Origin: JAJDXW01 sp965202895
Lineage (GTDB): Bacteria > Pseudomonadota > Gammaproteobacteria > HK1
Length of the DNA stretch: 64,000 bases
Assembly (NCBI GenBank): GCA_965202895.1
Contig: OZ241901.1
Location: forward strand, 3,968,001 to 4,032,000
Direction of reading: 5' to 3'
In this document: one piece after another, positions 25,380 through 34,377 of the stretch
Numbering within the stretch: the stretch's first letter is position 1
Layout of the letters: the number at the start of each line of letters is the position of its first letter
Notes under the pieces: generated by a model
Told to the model about the DNA's origin: nothing
Databases searched by the model: none
The model's input: the letters and a program-made list of their open reading frames with translations, nothing else
Made by a program: the position numbers and the translations under genes

Positions 25380-26849
25380 ATGGCGACGGCGCACACGGTA
25401 CTTTTTTCCTGGTCCGATGTCGAGCAGCTACCCGAGCTTCGTCGCTTGGAGCTGGTGTTGGAGGCGCTGCCGGACGAGGAGTTGGTGTCGTCGTTGGAGG
25501 CGATTCGGGGTCGGGGCCGGGACGACTACCCGGTGCGGGCGATGTGGCGTGCGGTGGTGGCGGGGGTGGTGTTCGGGCACCGTTCGAGTGCCTCGTTGGT
25601 GCGCGAGTTGGGTCGCAATCCGGCGCTGCTCGCGGTGTGCGGATTCGAGGCGCTGCCTCGCCAGGGTCGTGTGCGCCGGTTCGTCGAGCGGGTCGATGGG
25701 GTATCGCGGGTGGTGAGCGTGCCGGGTGCGTGCCGCGATTCGGTTCCGAGCCACTGGAACTTCTCTCGGTTCGTTCGCCGGTTGGTGGAACTCGAAGCGC
25801 GCACGGGGGTGTTCGAGGCGATGATGCGGCGCTTGGGGGAACAGTTGCGCGAAGCGCTGCCTGACTTCGGCGAGCATCTGGGGTACGACGGGAAGGCGGT
25901 GCCCAGTCACTCGACCGGTCGGGTGTCGGCTCGCACGGGGGCCGCGTCGGACCGCGATGCGGATTGGGGCCGCCACGAGACCCGGGGGGTGGATGGACGC
26001 AGCGGGCGGGCGTGGACGAAGGTGAAATCGTGGTTCGGCTACCGGGTGCATCTGATGGCGGACACGCGCTACGAAGTCCCGGTGTCGTACCGGGTGACGA
26101 GGGCATCGCGCGCGGAGGTCAAGGTGCTCGACGAGATGGTGGACGAGGAGTTGGGGGACTGGGCCGGTCGATGCCGGGACTTCAGCGCCGACCGTGGGCT
26201 GGACTGCGGGGCGCTGAAGGCGAAGCTGTGGCAGTGCCATGGGGTGCGCCCCCTCATCGAGCCGCGCGAGTTGTGGCGCGAAGAAAAGGCGATGCCCGGC
26301 CATGACCCCGCGCGGCCCATCACACGAGCGCTGTACCCCGAACGGGCGGACTGCATCGTGTACACCGAGAAGGGTCAGGTGCATTGCCGATGCCCGAGCA
26401 CGGGGGAGCAACGCGACCTGGCGTTCTGGGGGTTCGACTCGGGGCGTAACGCGCTCAAGTACCGGTGTCCGGCGGCGGCCTGCGGCCTCACGTGCGAGGG
26501 CCGCATGGAGTGCGAGCGGATGGGGGGCGGCCAAGGCGGGGAGTACGGGCGCGTGGTGCGCATCGTGCTCGACCGGCACGACCAGCGCATCTTCACCCCC
26601 ACCCCCTACGGAAGCCCCGCATGGAAGCGCGGCTACCGCCGGCGCACGGCCCTGGAACGGATCAACGCCCGTTTGGACCGCAGCTTCGAGTTCGAGCAGC
26701 ACTTCGTGCGGGGCTTGTCCCGGATGCGCACGCGCGTGGGCTTGGCGCTCGCGGTGATGATGGCGCTCGCGTTGGGTCAGGTGCGTGCCGGGCGCCCCGA
26801 ACGGATGCGTTCGTTGTACGGCCCGGTTCCTTGGGCCGACACCGGCTGA
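25380..26849 (+). CDS. DDE-type IS transposase (IS4/IS5-like)
   Basis: The protein has 489 residues. An N-terminal InsH-type helical region (about residues 50-110, with FGHRSSASLVRELGRNPAL) precedes a DDE core: Asp170 in GYDGKAV, Asp271 in FSADRG and Glu426 in RTALERINARL. A Cys-rich insertion (C336, C338, C363, C368, C372, C378) lies between the second Asp and the Glu. The ATG at 25380 has AGGAGG six bases upstream. Leu is often TTG, unlike the CTC/CTG preference of neighbouring genes, a sign of foreign origin. The frame appears intact, so the element could still be active. Family assignment is only to the broad IS4/IS5/ISNCY group. Confidence 0.88.
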   Translation: MATAHTVLFSWSDVEQLPELRRLELVLEALPDEELVSSLEAIRGRGRDDYPVRAMWRAVVAGVVFGHRSSASLVRELGRNPALLAVCGFEALPRQGRVRRFVERVDGVSRVVSVPGACRDSVPSHWNFSRFVRRLVELEARTGVFEAMMRRLGEQLREALPDFGEHLGYDGKAVPSHSTGRVSARTGAASDRDADWGRHETRGVDGRSGRAWTKVKSWFGYRVHLMADTRYEVPVSYRVTRASRAEVKVLDEMVDEELGDWAGRCRDFSADRGLDCGALKAKLWQCHGVRPLIEPRELWREEKAMPGHDPARPITRALYPERADCIVYTEKGQVHCRCPSTGEQRDLAFWGFDSGRNALKYRCPAAACGLTCEGRMECERMGGGQGGEYGRVVRIVLDRHDQRIFTPTPYGSPAWKRGYRRRTALERINARLDRSFEFEQHFVRGLSRMRTRVGLALAVMMALALGQVRAGRPERMRSLYGPVPWADTG

Positions 26850-27147
26850 CCGGCTCGCTGCGCTCCCATCTGTCCCGGTCCGGTCCCGCGGGCCAAGCCC
26901 CGGCTCGTGCGCGTCGCCCGGATCGGCGCATTTTGCCCTTGTACGAAGGCCCGATGCGGGGTCTACGGCTCCTCTTCGGGCTCGATTGCGCCCCGTCGCA
27001 CCCCCTCGCGCGCCCGACCCGACCGTCCGCCCTCCACCGGACAGCTCCGAAAACCCCACAGCGCACATGCCTCGGAGAAGGCCGCCTTGTTGCGGGGCGA
27101 GTCGCGCGGGTAGAATACCCGCGCCCAAACCCCGACAGGTCGACTCG
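26850..27147. other. Gap between transposase and rpsO
   Basis: This 298-base stretch probably holds the right end of the insertion sequence and the native rpsO promoter. Frames on both strands are open but have no ribosome site or recognisable product. The non-coding tail after the transposase stop (up to about 230 bases) is longer than usual for an insertion sequence. Confidence 0.4.
27087..27116 (+). promoter_or_regulatory. Probable sigma-70 promoter of rpsO
   Basis: TTGTTG at 27087-27092 and TAGAAT at 27111-27116 have an 18-base spacer and lie 31 bases before the rpsO ATG. The same TAGAAT box is used in front of rplU. Confidence 0.5.
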
Positions 27148-27417
27148 ATGACGCTGAGCGTGCAGCAGAAGGCGGATATCGTATCCAGGTTTCAACGCGG
27201 TCCGGACGACACCGGCTCGCCCGAAGTGCAGGTCGCCATCCTGACGGCCCGCATCCAGTATCTGACCGATCACTTCAAGACCCACATTCACGACCGTCAT
27301 TCCCGTCAGGGCCTCCTCCGGCTGGTCAGCAAGCGCCGCCGGCTGCTCGACTACCTGCGCCGGGTGGATCACGGCAGGTACCGCACCCTGATCGGCGGCC
27401 TCGGCCTTCGTCGCTGA
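27148..27417 (+). CDS. rpsO: 30S ribosomal protein S15 (uS15)
   Basis: The 89 residues match uS15: FQRGPDDTGSPEVQVAILT, the helix with HFKTHIHDRHSRQGLLRLV, and KRRRLLDYLRR near the end. S15 binds the central domain of 16S rRNA and often represses its own mRNA. The ATG at 27148 is chosen because it aligns with the family start; longer upstream frames run into IS-derived sequence. pnp follows after 95 bases as in E. coli. Confidence 0.97.
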   Translation: MTLSVQQKADIVSRFQRGPDDTGSPEVQVAILTARIQYLTDHFKTHIHDRHSRQGLLRLVSKRRRLLDYLRRVDHGRYRTLIGGLGLRR

Positions 27418-27454
27418 ATACGTGTACGCGTAGATCCCCCTGCAGATCCCCCTT

Positions 27455-27482
27455 CGACCCCCGGTTCCACTTCCGAGGGTCG
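27455..27482 (+). terminator. Hairpin between rpsO and pnp
   Basis: CGACCCCCGG (27455-27464) pairs with CCGAGGGTCG (27473-27482) with one mismatch and an 8-base loop. There is no strong T-tract. By analogy with E. coli it could be the rpsO terminator or the RNase III-processed leader through which PNPase represses itself. Confidence 0.45.
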
Positions 27483-27512
27483 TCTTCCCACTTGCCTTCA
27501 GGAATCTCCTAA

Positions 27513-29627
27513 ATGCCCCGCCCGTCACCCATCGAGAAGAGCATCCGGTACGGCAATCACCTCCTCACCCTCGAAACCGGTGAAATCGCCCGGCAGGCGT
27601 CGGGATCGGTGGTGGCGTCGCTCGGCGATACGGTGGTGCTCGCCACCGTGGTGGCGGAAAGATCCGGCCATTCCGACCGCGATTTCTTTCCGCTCACCGT
27701 GGACTACCAGGAGAAGACCTATGCCGCCGGCCGCATCCCCGGCGGCTTCTTCCGCCGGGAAGGCCGCCCCAGCGAGAAGGAGATCCTGACTTCGCGGCTG
27801 ATCGACCGGCCGATGCGGCCGATGTTTCCCAAGGGCTTCCGCAACGAGACCCAGATCATGGCGACCGTGGTCTCGGTGGACCCGGACATCGATCCGGACA
27901 TCCCCGCGATGGTCGGCGCGTCGGCCGCGGTGGCCTGCTCCGGGATCCCGTTCAACGGACCGATCGGCGCGGCGCGGGTGGGATATGCGGGCGGGCGGTA
28001 CCTGCTCAATCCCGGCTTCGCGGCGGTCTCCGAGTCGGAGCTCGATCTGGTCGTGGCCGGAACGAGCGGCGCGGTCCTGATGGTGGAGTCGGAAGCGCGC
28101 GAGCTCTCCGAGGAAGTGATGCTCGGGGCGGTGACGTTCGGTCACGAGCAGATGCAACCGGTCATCGCCCTCATCCGCGAGCTCGCCGCGGAAGCGGGCC
28201 GCCCGGCGTGGAGCTGGGCGCCGCCGGCGGAGGATTCGGCCCTCGCGGAACGGGCGGAGACGCTCGTGGGACGACGGATCGCCGAGGCCTACCGGATCGT
28301 CGACAAGGCCGAACGGCAGACGACCCTGGGGGAGATACGAAGAAAGGCCGAGACGCAGATCGGCGGCGGCTCCCCGGGCGAGGACGGAGAGCCGCGCTGG
28401 GCGGGTCAGCAGGTGGCGGAGGCGGTTTCCGCGATCGAGAAGAAGGTCGTGAGGAGCCGGATCCTGGACGGCCAGCCGCGCATCGACGGCCGGGAGCGCG
28501 ACCGCGTGCGGGACGTCACGACCCGGGTCGGGGTGCTGCCCCGCACCCACGGGTCGGCCCTGTTCACCCGAGGCGAGACCCAGGCCCTGGTCGCGATCAC
28601 CCTCGGCAACAGCCGCGACGCGCAGATCGTCGACGCCCTCGAAGGCGAGCGGCGGGATCCGTTTCTCTTCCACTACAACTTTCCGCCCTACTGTGTCGGC
28701 GAGACCGGCCGGAACATCGGACCGAGGCGCCGGGAGATCGGCCACGGGCGCTTGGCGAAGCGCGGGATCCTCCCGGTGATGCCGAGCCTGGACGACTTCC
28801 CCTACGTCATCCGGGTGGTGTCGGAGATCACCGAATCGAACGGATCGAGCTCGATGGCCTCGGTGTGCGGCTCCAGCATGGCGCTGATGGACGCGGGCGT
28901 GCCCATCCGCGCTCCGGTTGCGGGAATCGCGATGGGGCTCGTCAAGGAAGGCGATCGGTTCGCGGTGCTGTCCGACATCATGGGGGACGAGGACCATCTC
29001 GGGGACATGGACTTCAAGGTCGCCGGAACCGCTCGAGGGGTGAACGCCCTTCAGATGGACATCAAGATCGAGGGCATCACCCGCGAGATCATGCAGCAGG
29101 CGCTCACCCAGGCCCGCGAGGGGCGCCTGCACATACTCGAACGAATGGCCGAGACCATTCGCGAGCCTCGGCAGGAGATGTCGGAGTACGCACCCCGCAT
29201 CATCACCATCAAGATCGATCCGGACAAGATCCGGGACGTCATCGGGCGCGGCGGGGCGACGATACGGAGCCTCACCGAGGAGACGGGGGCCGCGATCGAC
29301 GTCTCCGACGACGGGACGATCAAGATCGCGTCGGTCGACGCACTCGGCGGACAGGAAGCCCGACGCCGTATCGAGCAGATTACCGCGGATGTGGAAGTAG
29401 GGGTCGTCTACGAGGGAAAGGTGCAGAAGATCATGGACTTCGGCGCCTTCGTGAACATTCTTCCCGGCAAGGACGGCCTCGTGCACATCTCCCAGATCTC
29501 CAACGAACGGGTCGAGAACGTCAACGACAAGCTCCGCGAGGGGCAGACCGTCCGGGTCAAGGTGCTCGAGGTCGACAAGCAGGGCCGCGTGCGGCTCAGC
29601 ATGAAGGCCGTGGACGGCGCCTCCTGA
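27513..29627 (+). CDS. pnp: Polyribonucleotide nucleotidyltransferase (PNPase)
   Basis: PNPase degrades RNA 3' to 5' by phosphorolysis and is part of the degradosome. The 704 residues contain two RNase PH domains (about 1-230 and 305-540; FFPLTVDYQEKTYAAGRIPG and NGSSSMASVCGSSMALMDAG are signatures), an all-alpha linker, a KH domain (IRDVIGRGGATIRSL) and an S1 domain (VGVVYEGKVQKIMDFGAFVN). Length matches the family (about 700-711). The last 32 bases overlap the convergent yheT gene. Confidence 0.97.
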   Translation: MPRPSPIEKSIRYGNHLLTLETGEIARQASGSVVASLGDTVVLATVVAERSGHSDRDFFPLTVDYQEKTYAAGRIPGGFFRREGRPSEKEILTSRLIDRPMRPMFPKGFRNETQIMATVVSVDPDIDPDIPAMVGASAAVACSGIPFNGPIGAARVGYAGGRYLLNPGFAAVSESELDLVVAGTSGAVLMVESEARELSEEVMLGAVTFGHEQMQPVIALIRELAAEAGRPAWSWAPPAEDSALAERAETLVGRRIAEAYRIVDKAERQTTLGEIRRKAETQIGGGSPGEDGEPRWAGQQVAEAVSAIEKKVVRSRILDGQPRIDGRERDRVRDVTTRVGVLPRTHGSALFTRGETQALVAITLGNSRDAQIVDALEGERRDPFLFHYNFPPYCVGETGRNIGPRRREIGHGRLAKRGILPVMPSLDDFPYVIRVVSEITESNGSSSMASVCGSSMALMDAGVPIRAPVAGIAMGLVKEGDRFAVLSDIMGDEDHLGDMDFKVAGTARGVNALQMDIKIEGITREIMQQALTQAREGRLHILERMAETIREPRQEMSEYAPRIITIKIDPDKIRDVIGRGGATIRSLTEETGAAIDVSDDGTIKIASVDALGGQEARRRIEQITADVEVGVVYEGKVQKIMDFGAFVNILPGKDGLVHISQISNERVENVNDKLREGQTVRVKVLEVDKQGRVRLSMKAVDGAS

Positions 29628-30633
29628 GCCGCAGCACCTCCTCGAAGAAGGCGGGGATCCTCTCCTCCAGCCAGTACCGGGGACGGCCCGGGACGGCCCC
29701 GGCGACGAAGCCCGCGTGCCCTCCGTGCGGAAACGTCTCCAGGCGCACGGACGGCGAAGGCGCGGGAAGGGCCGAGCCGGGCACGAAGGGATCGTTCTCC
29801 GCCTGCACGATGAGGGTCGGGATGCGGACCCGGGCCACGAACGGCCCGCTGCTCGCCTTGCGGTAGTAGTCCTTCGCCCCATCGAAGCCGTGCAGGGGGG
29901 AGGTCACGTTCTCGTCGAACTCCCTGAACGTCCGCCACCCGGAGAGCTTCGAGAGGTCGATCGGACTCTCGTCCCACGGTTCGAACTTCGCACGGATCTT
30001 CCGGTGCATCTCTCCGACGAGATATCGCCGGTAGGTCCTTGAGAATCCCTGTTCGATCCGGTCGGCGGATCGGCCGAGATCGAAGGGAACGGATACCGCG
30101 GCGGCCCCGGCGAAGGGCGCTTCGGGGCCGAGCTCGCCGAGCCACTTGAGCAGGACGTTTCCGCCGAGCGAGACCCCGGCCGCGAACAGGGGGCGGCCCG
30201 GGAAGCGCCTGCCGATCTCCCCGACGACCCAGGCGAGGTCGCCGGTCTCTCCCGAGTGGTAGCACCTCGCGAGCCGATTCGGCTCGCCGCTGCACCCCCG
30301 GAAATGCATCACCGCGGCGGGCCACCCGCGGCGCTGGAAGGCCGCGAGCAGCCCCCAGGCGTAAGGCGACTCGCTCGACCCTTCGAGGCCGTGCAGGAGC
30401 AGGACGAGCGGGGTGTGCCCGGAGTCGCTCCCGTTCCAGTCGAGGTCGAGGAAGTCGCCGTCCGGCAGCTCGATGCGTTCCCGCTCGAGCGCCGGCTTGC
30501 CGCGGCGGCGAAAGAGCGCGGGCCAGAGCGTCTGGAGGTGCGGACCGGGCAGCCACCAGGCCGGCCGGAACCGCCAGTCCGTCTCACCGGGAAGGGAAGG
30601 AGGAGGGCCTCCGGGCGGTCCGCGGCGGCTCAT
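29596..30633 (-). CDS. yheT: YheT-type alpha/beta hydrolase
   Basis: This 345-residue cytosolic hydrolase of the ABHD/YheT family has LLLHGLEGSSESPYAWGLL (oxyanion region), VMHFRGCSGEPNR, the nucleophile elbow GVSLGG, Asp in ENDPFVP and His in HGGHAGF, giving a complete Ser-Asp-His triad. YheT members are putative esterases acting on unknown lipophilic substrates. The ATG at the complement of 30631-30633 gives a normal N-terminus (RPAWWLPGPHLQTLWPALFR follows). The C-terminal Arg-rich tail is read from DNA that also codes for the end of pnp. Confidence 0.88.
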   Translation of the reverse strand: MSRRGPPGGPPPSLPGETDWRFRPAWWLPGPHLQTLWPALFRRRGKPALERERIELPDGDFLDLDWNGSDSGHTPLVLLLHGLEGSSESPYAWGLLAAFQRRGWPAAVMHFRGCSGEPNRLARCYHSGETGDLAWVVGEIGRRFPGRPLFAAGVSLGGNVLLKWLGELGPEAPFAGAAAVSVPFDLGRSADRIEQGFSRTYRRYLVGEMHRKIRAKFEPWDESPIDLSKLSGWRTFREFDENVTSPLHGFDGAKDYYRKASSGPFVARVRIPTLIVQAENDPFVPGSALPAPSPSVRLETFPHGGHAGFVAGAVPGRPRYWLEERIPAFFEEVLRLRRRRPRPSC

Positions 30634-30665
30634 CGCGATCCGCACCGGCCGCCGCGCACGGGCCC

Positions 30666-31538
30666 CTACGCCTCGGGGGTCAGGGAGATCCGGCGGCCGT
30701 CCTCGCACTCGAGCCGGCCGCCGGCGAGCTCGATCGCGACGACCGCGAGCAGCTCGTACCCGCGGCCCGTCTCATCCCGCTCGGAAGCCACGATCGTGCC
30801 GGCGCTCCGACCGCCCGACCTTACCGGATCTCCGGGCCTCGGCGGCTCCCCGTCCGCAACCCGTCCCGGGTAGAGCCGGCGCTTGAGGCGGCCGAGATAG
30901 CGGGCCCGCGCGATGATCTCCTGCCCGGGGAAGCAGCCTTTCTCGAAGCTCAGGGCGCCGAGGCGGTCGAGGTCGAGCATCTGCGGAATGAACGACTCCC
31001 GCGTCTCGTCGGTGAGCCACGCGATGCCGGCCGCGACCTCCAGCCGTCGCCACCCGGCCTCCGGCGTGCCCGCCGGCGCCGGGTCGGGTCCCAGGACGAG
31101 GAAGCGGGCGGGGCCGACGGGCGGACGAAACGCCGTCCGGCCCCCGGACTCGACGGCGGACCCCGGAGCGGGGACCCGGCCGACCCGGCCGGCCACGAAC
31201 GTTTCGGACCCGGACCCGGCGGCCCCCGCCACCCGCTCGCCGGTCCGTTCCACCTCGACCTTCGCTCTCAGCACGAACGCCCGCAGGCGCCGGGCGAGGT
31301 CGTCCGCCTCGCGGGCCGGAGCGACGAGGGAGAACCGCGCCCCGTCCAGGCGGCGGACGAGCCAGAACAGGTTCCGGACCTGTCCCCGCGGCGTGCACCA
31401 TGCACCCAGGGCCACGCCGCCCGGAGCGAGCCTCCTCACGTCGTTCGTCAACTGGGCGTGGAGAAATCCGGCCGCGTCGGCGCCGCGGACCTCCACGCTC
31501 GCCATGCCGGGATCATGAAGCACGGGAAGATCGATCAT
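30666..31538 (-). CDS. ygfZ: Folate-binding Fe-S cluster protein YgfZ
   Basis: YgfZ is a GcvT-like protein that assists repair or assembly of Fe-S clusters, including those of succinate dehydrogenase and MiaB. The 290 residues show the GcvT fold and the diagnostic motif FEKGCFPGQEIIARARYLG (KGC(Y/F)xGQE, with the functional Cys). Its start overlaps the end of sdhE by 26 bases, so it is in the sdh operon, where an Fe-S helper is a sensible partner. Confidence 0.9.
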   Translation of the reverse strand: MIDLPVLHDPGMASVEVRGADAAGFLHAQLTNDVRRLAPGGVALGAWCTPRGQVRNLFWLVRRLDGARFSLVAPAREADDLARRLRAFVLRAKVEVERTGERVAGAAGSGSETFVAGRVGRVPAPGSAVESGGRTAFRPPVGPARFLVLGPDPAPAGTPEAGWRRLEVAAGIAWLTDETRESFIPQMLDLDRLGALSFEKGCFPGQEIIARARYLGRLKRRLYPGRVADGEPPRPGDPVRSGGRSAGTIVASERDETGRGYELLAVVAIELAGGRLECEDGRRISLTPEA

Positions 31539-31776
31539 CGGACGACGCGGACCGGATCCGGTCCACCAGGGCGGCGAGCTCGGTGTCCGGCGGGGCGGCC
31601 CGCCGGGCGATCCAGTCGAGGACGTCCCGGTCCGACCGGTCGAGCAGCCGGTCGAGGGCCCGCCGCGTGTCCTCGTCCAAGGTATCGGCGGCGGCGGTGA
31701 GGAACCGGTCGAGGATCAGGTCCATCTCGCGGGTGCCCCGCCGGCAGCGCCACCGAAGCCGCCTGTCGAGCGCCAT
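31513..31776 (-). CDS. sdhE: Succinate dehydrogenase assembly factor SdhE
   Basis: This 87-residue small helical protein promotes covalent FAD attachment to SdhA. The family signature RLRWRCRRGTREMDLILDRF is at residues 6-25 (RGxxE motif), followed by helices with the usual acidic pattern and DVLDWI. The ATG is at the complement of 31774-31776, 11 bases after sdhB. Its position directly behind sdhB, rather than in a separate ygfYX operon, fits its role. Confidence 0.92.
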   Translation of the reverse strand: MALDRRLRWRCRRGTREMDLILDRFLTAAADTLDEDTRRALDRLLDRSDRDVLDWIARRAAPPDTELAALVDRIRSASSDDRSSRAS

Positions 31777-31787
31777 GCCGTTCCCCG

Positions 31788-32570
31788 TCAGATCCGACGG
31801 ACCAGCATCATCTTCTTGACCTCGGCGATCGCCTTCGCGGGGTTGAGCCCCTTGGGGCAGGCGCGCGTGCAGTTCATGATGGTGTGGCAACGATAGAGCC
31901 GGAAGGGATCCTCCAGATCGTCCAGCCGCTCGCCGGAGTATTCGTCGCGGCTGTCCGCGATCCACCGGTAGGCCTGAAGCAGGGCGGCCGGCCCGAGATA
32001 GCGGTCCCCGTTCCACCAGTAGCTCGGACAGCTCGTGGAGCAGCACGCGCACAGGATGCACTCGTAGAGCCCGTCCAGACGGTCGCGGTCCTCCGGGGAC
32101 TGGAGCCGCTCCCGATCGGGAGGGGGAGGGGTCACGGCGCGCATCCACGGCTTGATCGACGCATACTGCGCGTAGAACCGCTTCATGTCGGGAACGAGGT
32201 CCTTGACCACCGGCAGGTGGGGAAGGGGGTAGATCTTCACCGCGCCCTCGACGTCGCGGATCGCGGTGGTACACGCCAGCGAGTTGACCCCGTCGACGTT
32301 CATCGAGCAGGACCCGCAGACCCCTTCCCGGCAGGAGCGGCGGAAGGTCAGGGTGGGGTCCACCTCGTTCTTGATCTTGATGAGGGCGTCGAGAACCATC
32401 GGCCCGCAGTCGTCGAGGTCCACCTCGAACGAATCGGTGCGCGGGTTGCTTCCCTCGTCGGGAGACCAGCGGTAGATGACGAAACGCCGGACGTTCGTCG
32501 CCCCGGGAGGGGCGCCGTGGGTCTTTCCGGGCGCCACCTTCGAGTTCGACGGCAGCTTCAGCCGGGCCAT
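31788..32570 (-). CDS. sdhB: Succinate dehydrogenase iron-sulfur subunit SdhB
   Basis: SdhB carries electrons from FAD to ubiquinone. The 260 residues contain the [2Fe-2S] motif SCREGVCGSCSMNVDG with a later Cys in LACTT, the [4Fe-4S] motif CILCACCSTSCP, and the [3Fe-4S] motif CHTIMNCTRACPKGLNP. The N-terminus is about 20 residues longer than in E. coli (238 aa). It is nine bases downstream of sdhA in sdhCDAB order. Confidence 0.96.
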   Translation of the reverse strand: MARLKLPSNSKVAPGKTHGAPPGATNVRRFVIYRWSPDEGSNPRTDSFEVDLDDCGPMVLDALIKIKNEVDPTLTFRRSCREGVCGSCSMNVDGVNSLACTTAIRDVEGAVKIYPLPHLPVVKDLVPDMKRFYAQYASIKPWMRAVTPPPPDRERLQSPEDRDRLDGLYECILCACCSTSCPSYWWNGDRYLGPAALLQAYRWIADSRDEYSGERLDDLEDPFRLYRCHTIMNCTRACPKGLNPAKAIAEVKKMMLVRRI

Positions 32571-32579
32571 TCTCTTCCC

Positions 32580-34370
32580 TCAATAGGTCCGTTGCTGCGG
32601 GGGGAACGACGGTACGTCGTTCGTCCACGTCTCGAGATGGACGGGACGGTGGCCGAATTCCGGCGCCGTGCCGTTCCGAAGCCAGCAGAGCGTGTGCTTG
32701 AGCCAGTTCGCGTCGTCGCGCTCGGGAAAGTCCTCCCGCGCGTGTGCGCCGCGGCTCTCGGTGCGGTGGCTCGCCGAATGCATGGTGACGACCGCTTGCC
32801 GGATGAGGTTGTCGAGCTCGAGCGTCTCCACCAGGTCCGAGTTCCATATGAGCGACCGGTCGGAGACCTTCACGTCTCCCATGGTCGTCCGGCATTCGTC
32901 GATGAGCCGACAGCCTTCCTCCAGCACTTCGCCGGTCCGGAACACGGCCGCGTTGCTCTGCATGATCCGCTGCATGTCGAGGCGGATGGAGGCCGTCGGC
33001 CGCGACCCCCGCGCATGGCGGAAGCGATCGAAGCTCTCGAGCGCGCGCGCCTCGGAATCGCCGGGGAGGGGCGGATGGGATTCGCCGGGGGTGATGATCC
33101 CGGCGCAGCGCTCGGCCGCCGCCCGGCCGAACACGACGATGTCGAGCAGCGAGTTCGAGCCGAGCCGGTTCGCGCCGTGGACCGAAACGCAGGCGCACTC
33201 CCCGATCGCGAGCAGTCCCGGTACCGTCGTCTCCGGGTCTCCGGCCTCGGAGGTCACCACCTCGCCGTGCACGTTGGTGGGAATGCCGCCCATGTTGTAG
33301 TGCACGGTCGGAAGGACCGGGATGGGCTCCCTCGTCACGTCCACGCCGGCGAAGATCTGCGCGGTCTCGGAGATCCCGGGCAGCCGCTTCTCGATGACTT
33401 CGCTCTGGAGGTGCTCGAGGTGAAGGTGCAGGTGGTCCTTGAGCGGGCCCACCCCGCGGCCCTCCCGGATCTCGATGGTCATCGAACGGCTCACCACGTC
33501 GCGCGATGCGAGGTCCTTGGCGTTCGGGGCGTACCGCTCCATGAAGCGCTCGCCCGCCGAGTTGGTGATGAACCCGCCTTCGCCCCGCACCCCCTCGGTG
33601 ATGAGACACCCCGCTCCGTACACGCCGGTCGGATGGAACTGCACGAACTCCATGTCCTGGAGCGGCAGCCCCGCCCGCAGCACCATCGCGTTGCCGTCGC
33701 CCGTGCACGTGTGCGCGGACGTGCACGAGAAGTAGGTCCGGCCGTAGCCGCCGGTGGCGAGCACGACCGCGTGGGCCCGGAAGCGGTGCAGGGCGCCGGT
33801 GTCGAGGTCCCAGGCGAGGATGCCCCGGCAGGCTCCCGCGTCGTCCATCAGCAGGTCGAGCGCGAAGTACTCGATGAAGAACTCCGCTGCATGCTTCAGG
33901 GACTGCTGGTAGAGCGTGTGCAGGATCGCGTGGCCGGTCCGGTCCGCCGCCGCGCAGGTGCGCTGCGCGATCCCTTCGCCGTACCGGGTCGTCATGCCGC
34001 CGAAGGGGCGCTGGTAGATGCGTCCGTCCTCGGTCCGGGAGAACGGCACCCCGTAGTGCTCCAGCTCCAGGACGGCGGGCATCGCCTCGCGGCACATGAA
34101 CTCGATCGCGTCCTGGTCCCCGAGCCAGTCGGAGCCCTTGACGGTGTCGTACATGTGCCAGCGCCAGTCGTCCTCGCCCATGTTGCCGAGGGCGGCGCTC
34201 ATGCCGCCCTGGGCCGCCACCGTGTGGCTGCGGGTCGGAAACACCTTCGTGACGCACGCGGTGGAGAGGCCCCGGGCGGCGAGGCCGAGGGTCGCGCGCA
34301 GCCCGGCCCCGCCGGCGCCGACGACGACCACGTCGTAGGTATGCTCGGTGAGCGGATAGGCATCGGGCAT
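32580..34370 (-). CDS. sdhA: Succinate dehydrogenase flavoprotein subunit SdhA
   Basis: This is the catalytic subunit, 596 residues. The FAD motif VVVVGAGGAGLRATLG is near residue 13, and the His that binds FAD covalently is in TRSHTVAAQGGMSAALGN. HYNMGGIPTN and the NRLGSNSLLDIVVFG block are conserved in SdhA/FrdA. The ATG at the complement of 34368-34370 is seven bases after the sdhD stop. The sequence is of the SdhA rather than the FrdA type, consistent with aerobic succinate oxidation. Confidence 0.97.
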   Translation of the reverse strand: MPDAYPLTEHTYDVVVVGAGGAGLRATLGLAARGLSTACVTKVFPTRSHTVAAQGGMSAALGNMGEDDWRWHMYDTVKGSDWLGDQDAIEFMCREAMPAVLELEHYGVPFSRTEDGRIYQRPFGGMTTRYGEGIAQRTCAAADRTGHAILHTLYQQSLKHAAEFFIEYFALDLLMDDAGACRGILAWDLDTGALHRFRAHAVVLATGGYGRTYFSCTSAHTCTGDGNAMVLRAGLPLQDMEFVQFHPTGVYGAGCLITEGVRGEGGFITNSAGERFMERYAPNAKDLASRDVVSRSMTIEIREGRGVGPLKDHLHLHLEHLQSEVIEKRLPGISETAQIFAGVDVTREPIPVLPTVHYNMGGIPTNVHGEVVTSEAGDPETTVPGLLAIGECACVSVHGANRLGSNSLLDIVVFGRAAAERCAGIITPGESHPPLPGDSEARALESFDRFRHARGSRPTASIRLDMQRIMQSNAAVFRTGEVLEEGCRLIDECRTTMGDVKVSDRSLIWNSDLVETLELDNLIRQAVVTMHSASHRTESRGAHAREDFPERDDANWLKHTLCWLRNGTAPEFGHRPVHLETWTNDVPSFPPQQRTY

Positions 34371-34377
34371 CTTTGGA

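Larger units (their letters stand above)
25326..26849 (+). mobile_element. Insertion sequence with DDE transposase (ends not defined)
   Basis: The minimal element runs from the translation-control hairpin to the end of the transposase gene. It interrupts the conserved truB-rpsO junction. The outer limits are after the truB stop (25093) and before the native rpsO promoter, whose first box begins at 27087. I could not find terminal inverted repeats by eye, so the true boundaries are open. Confidence 0.75.
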
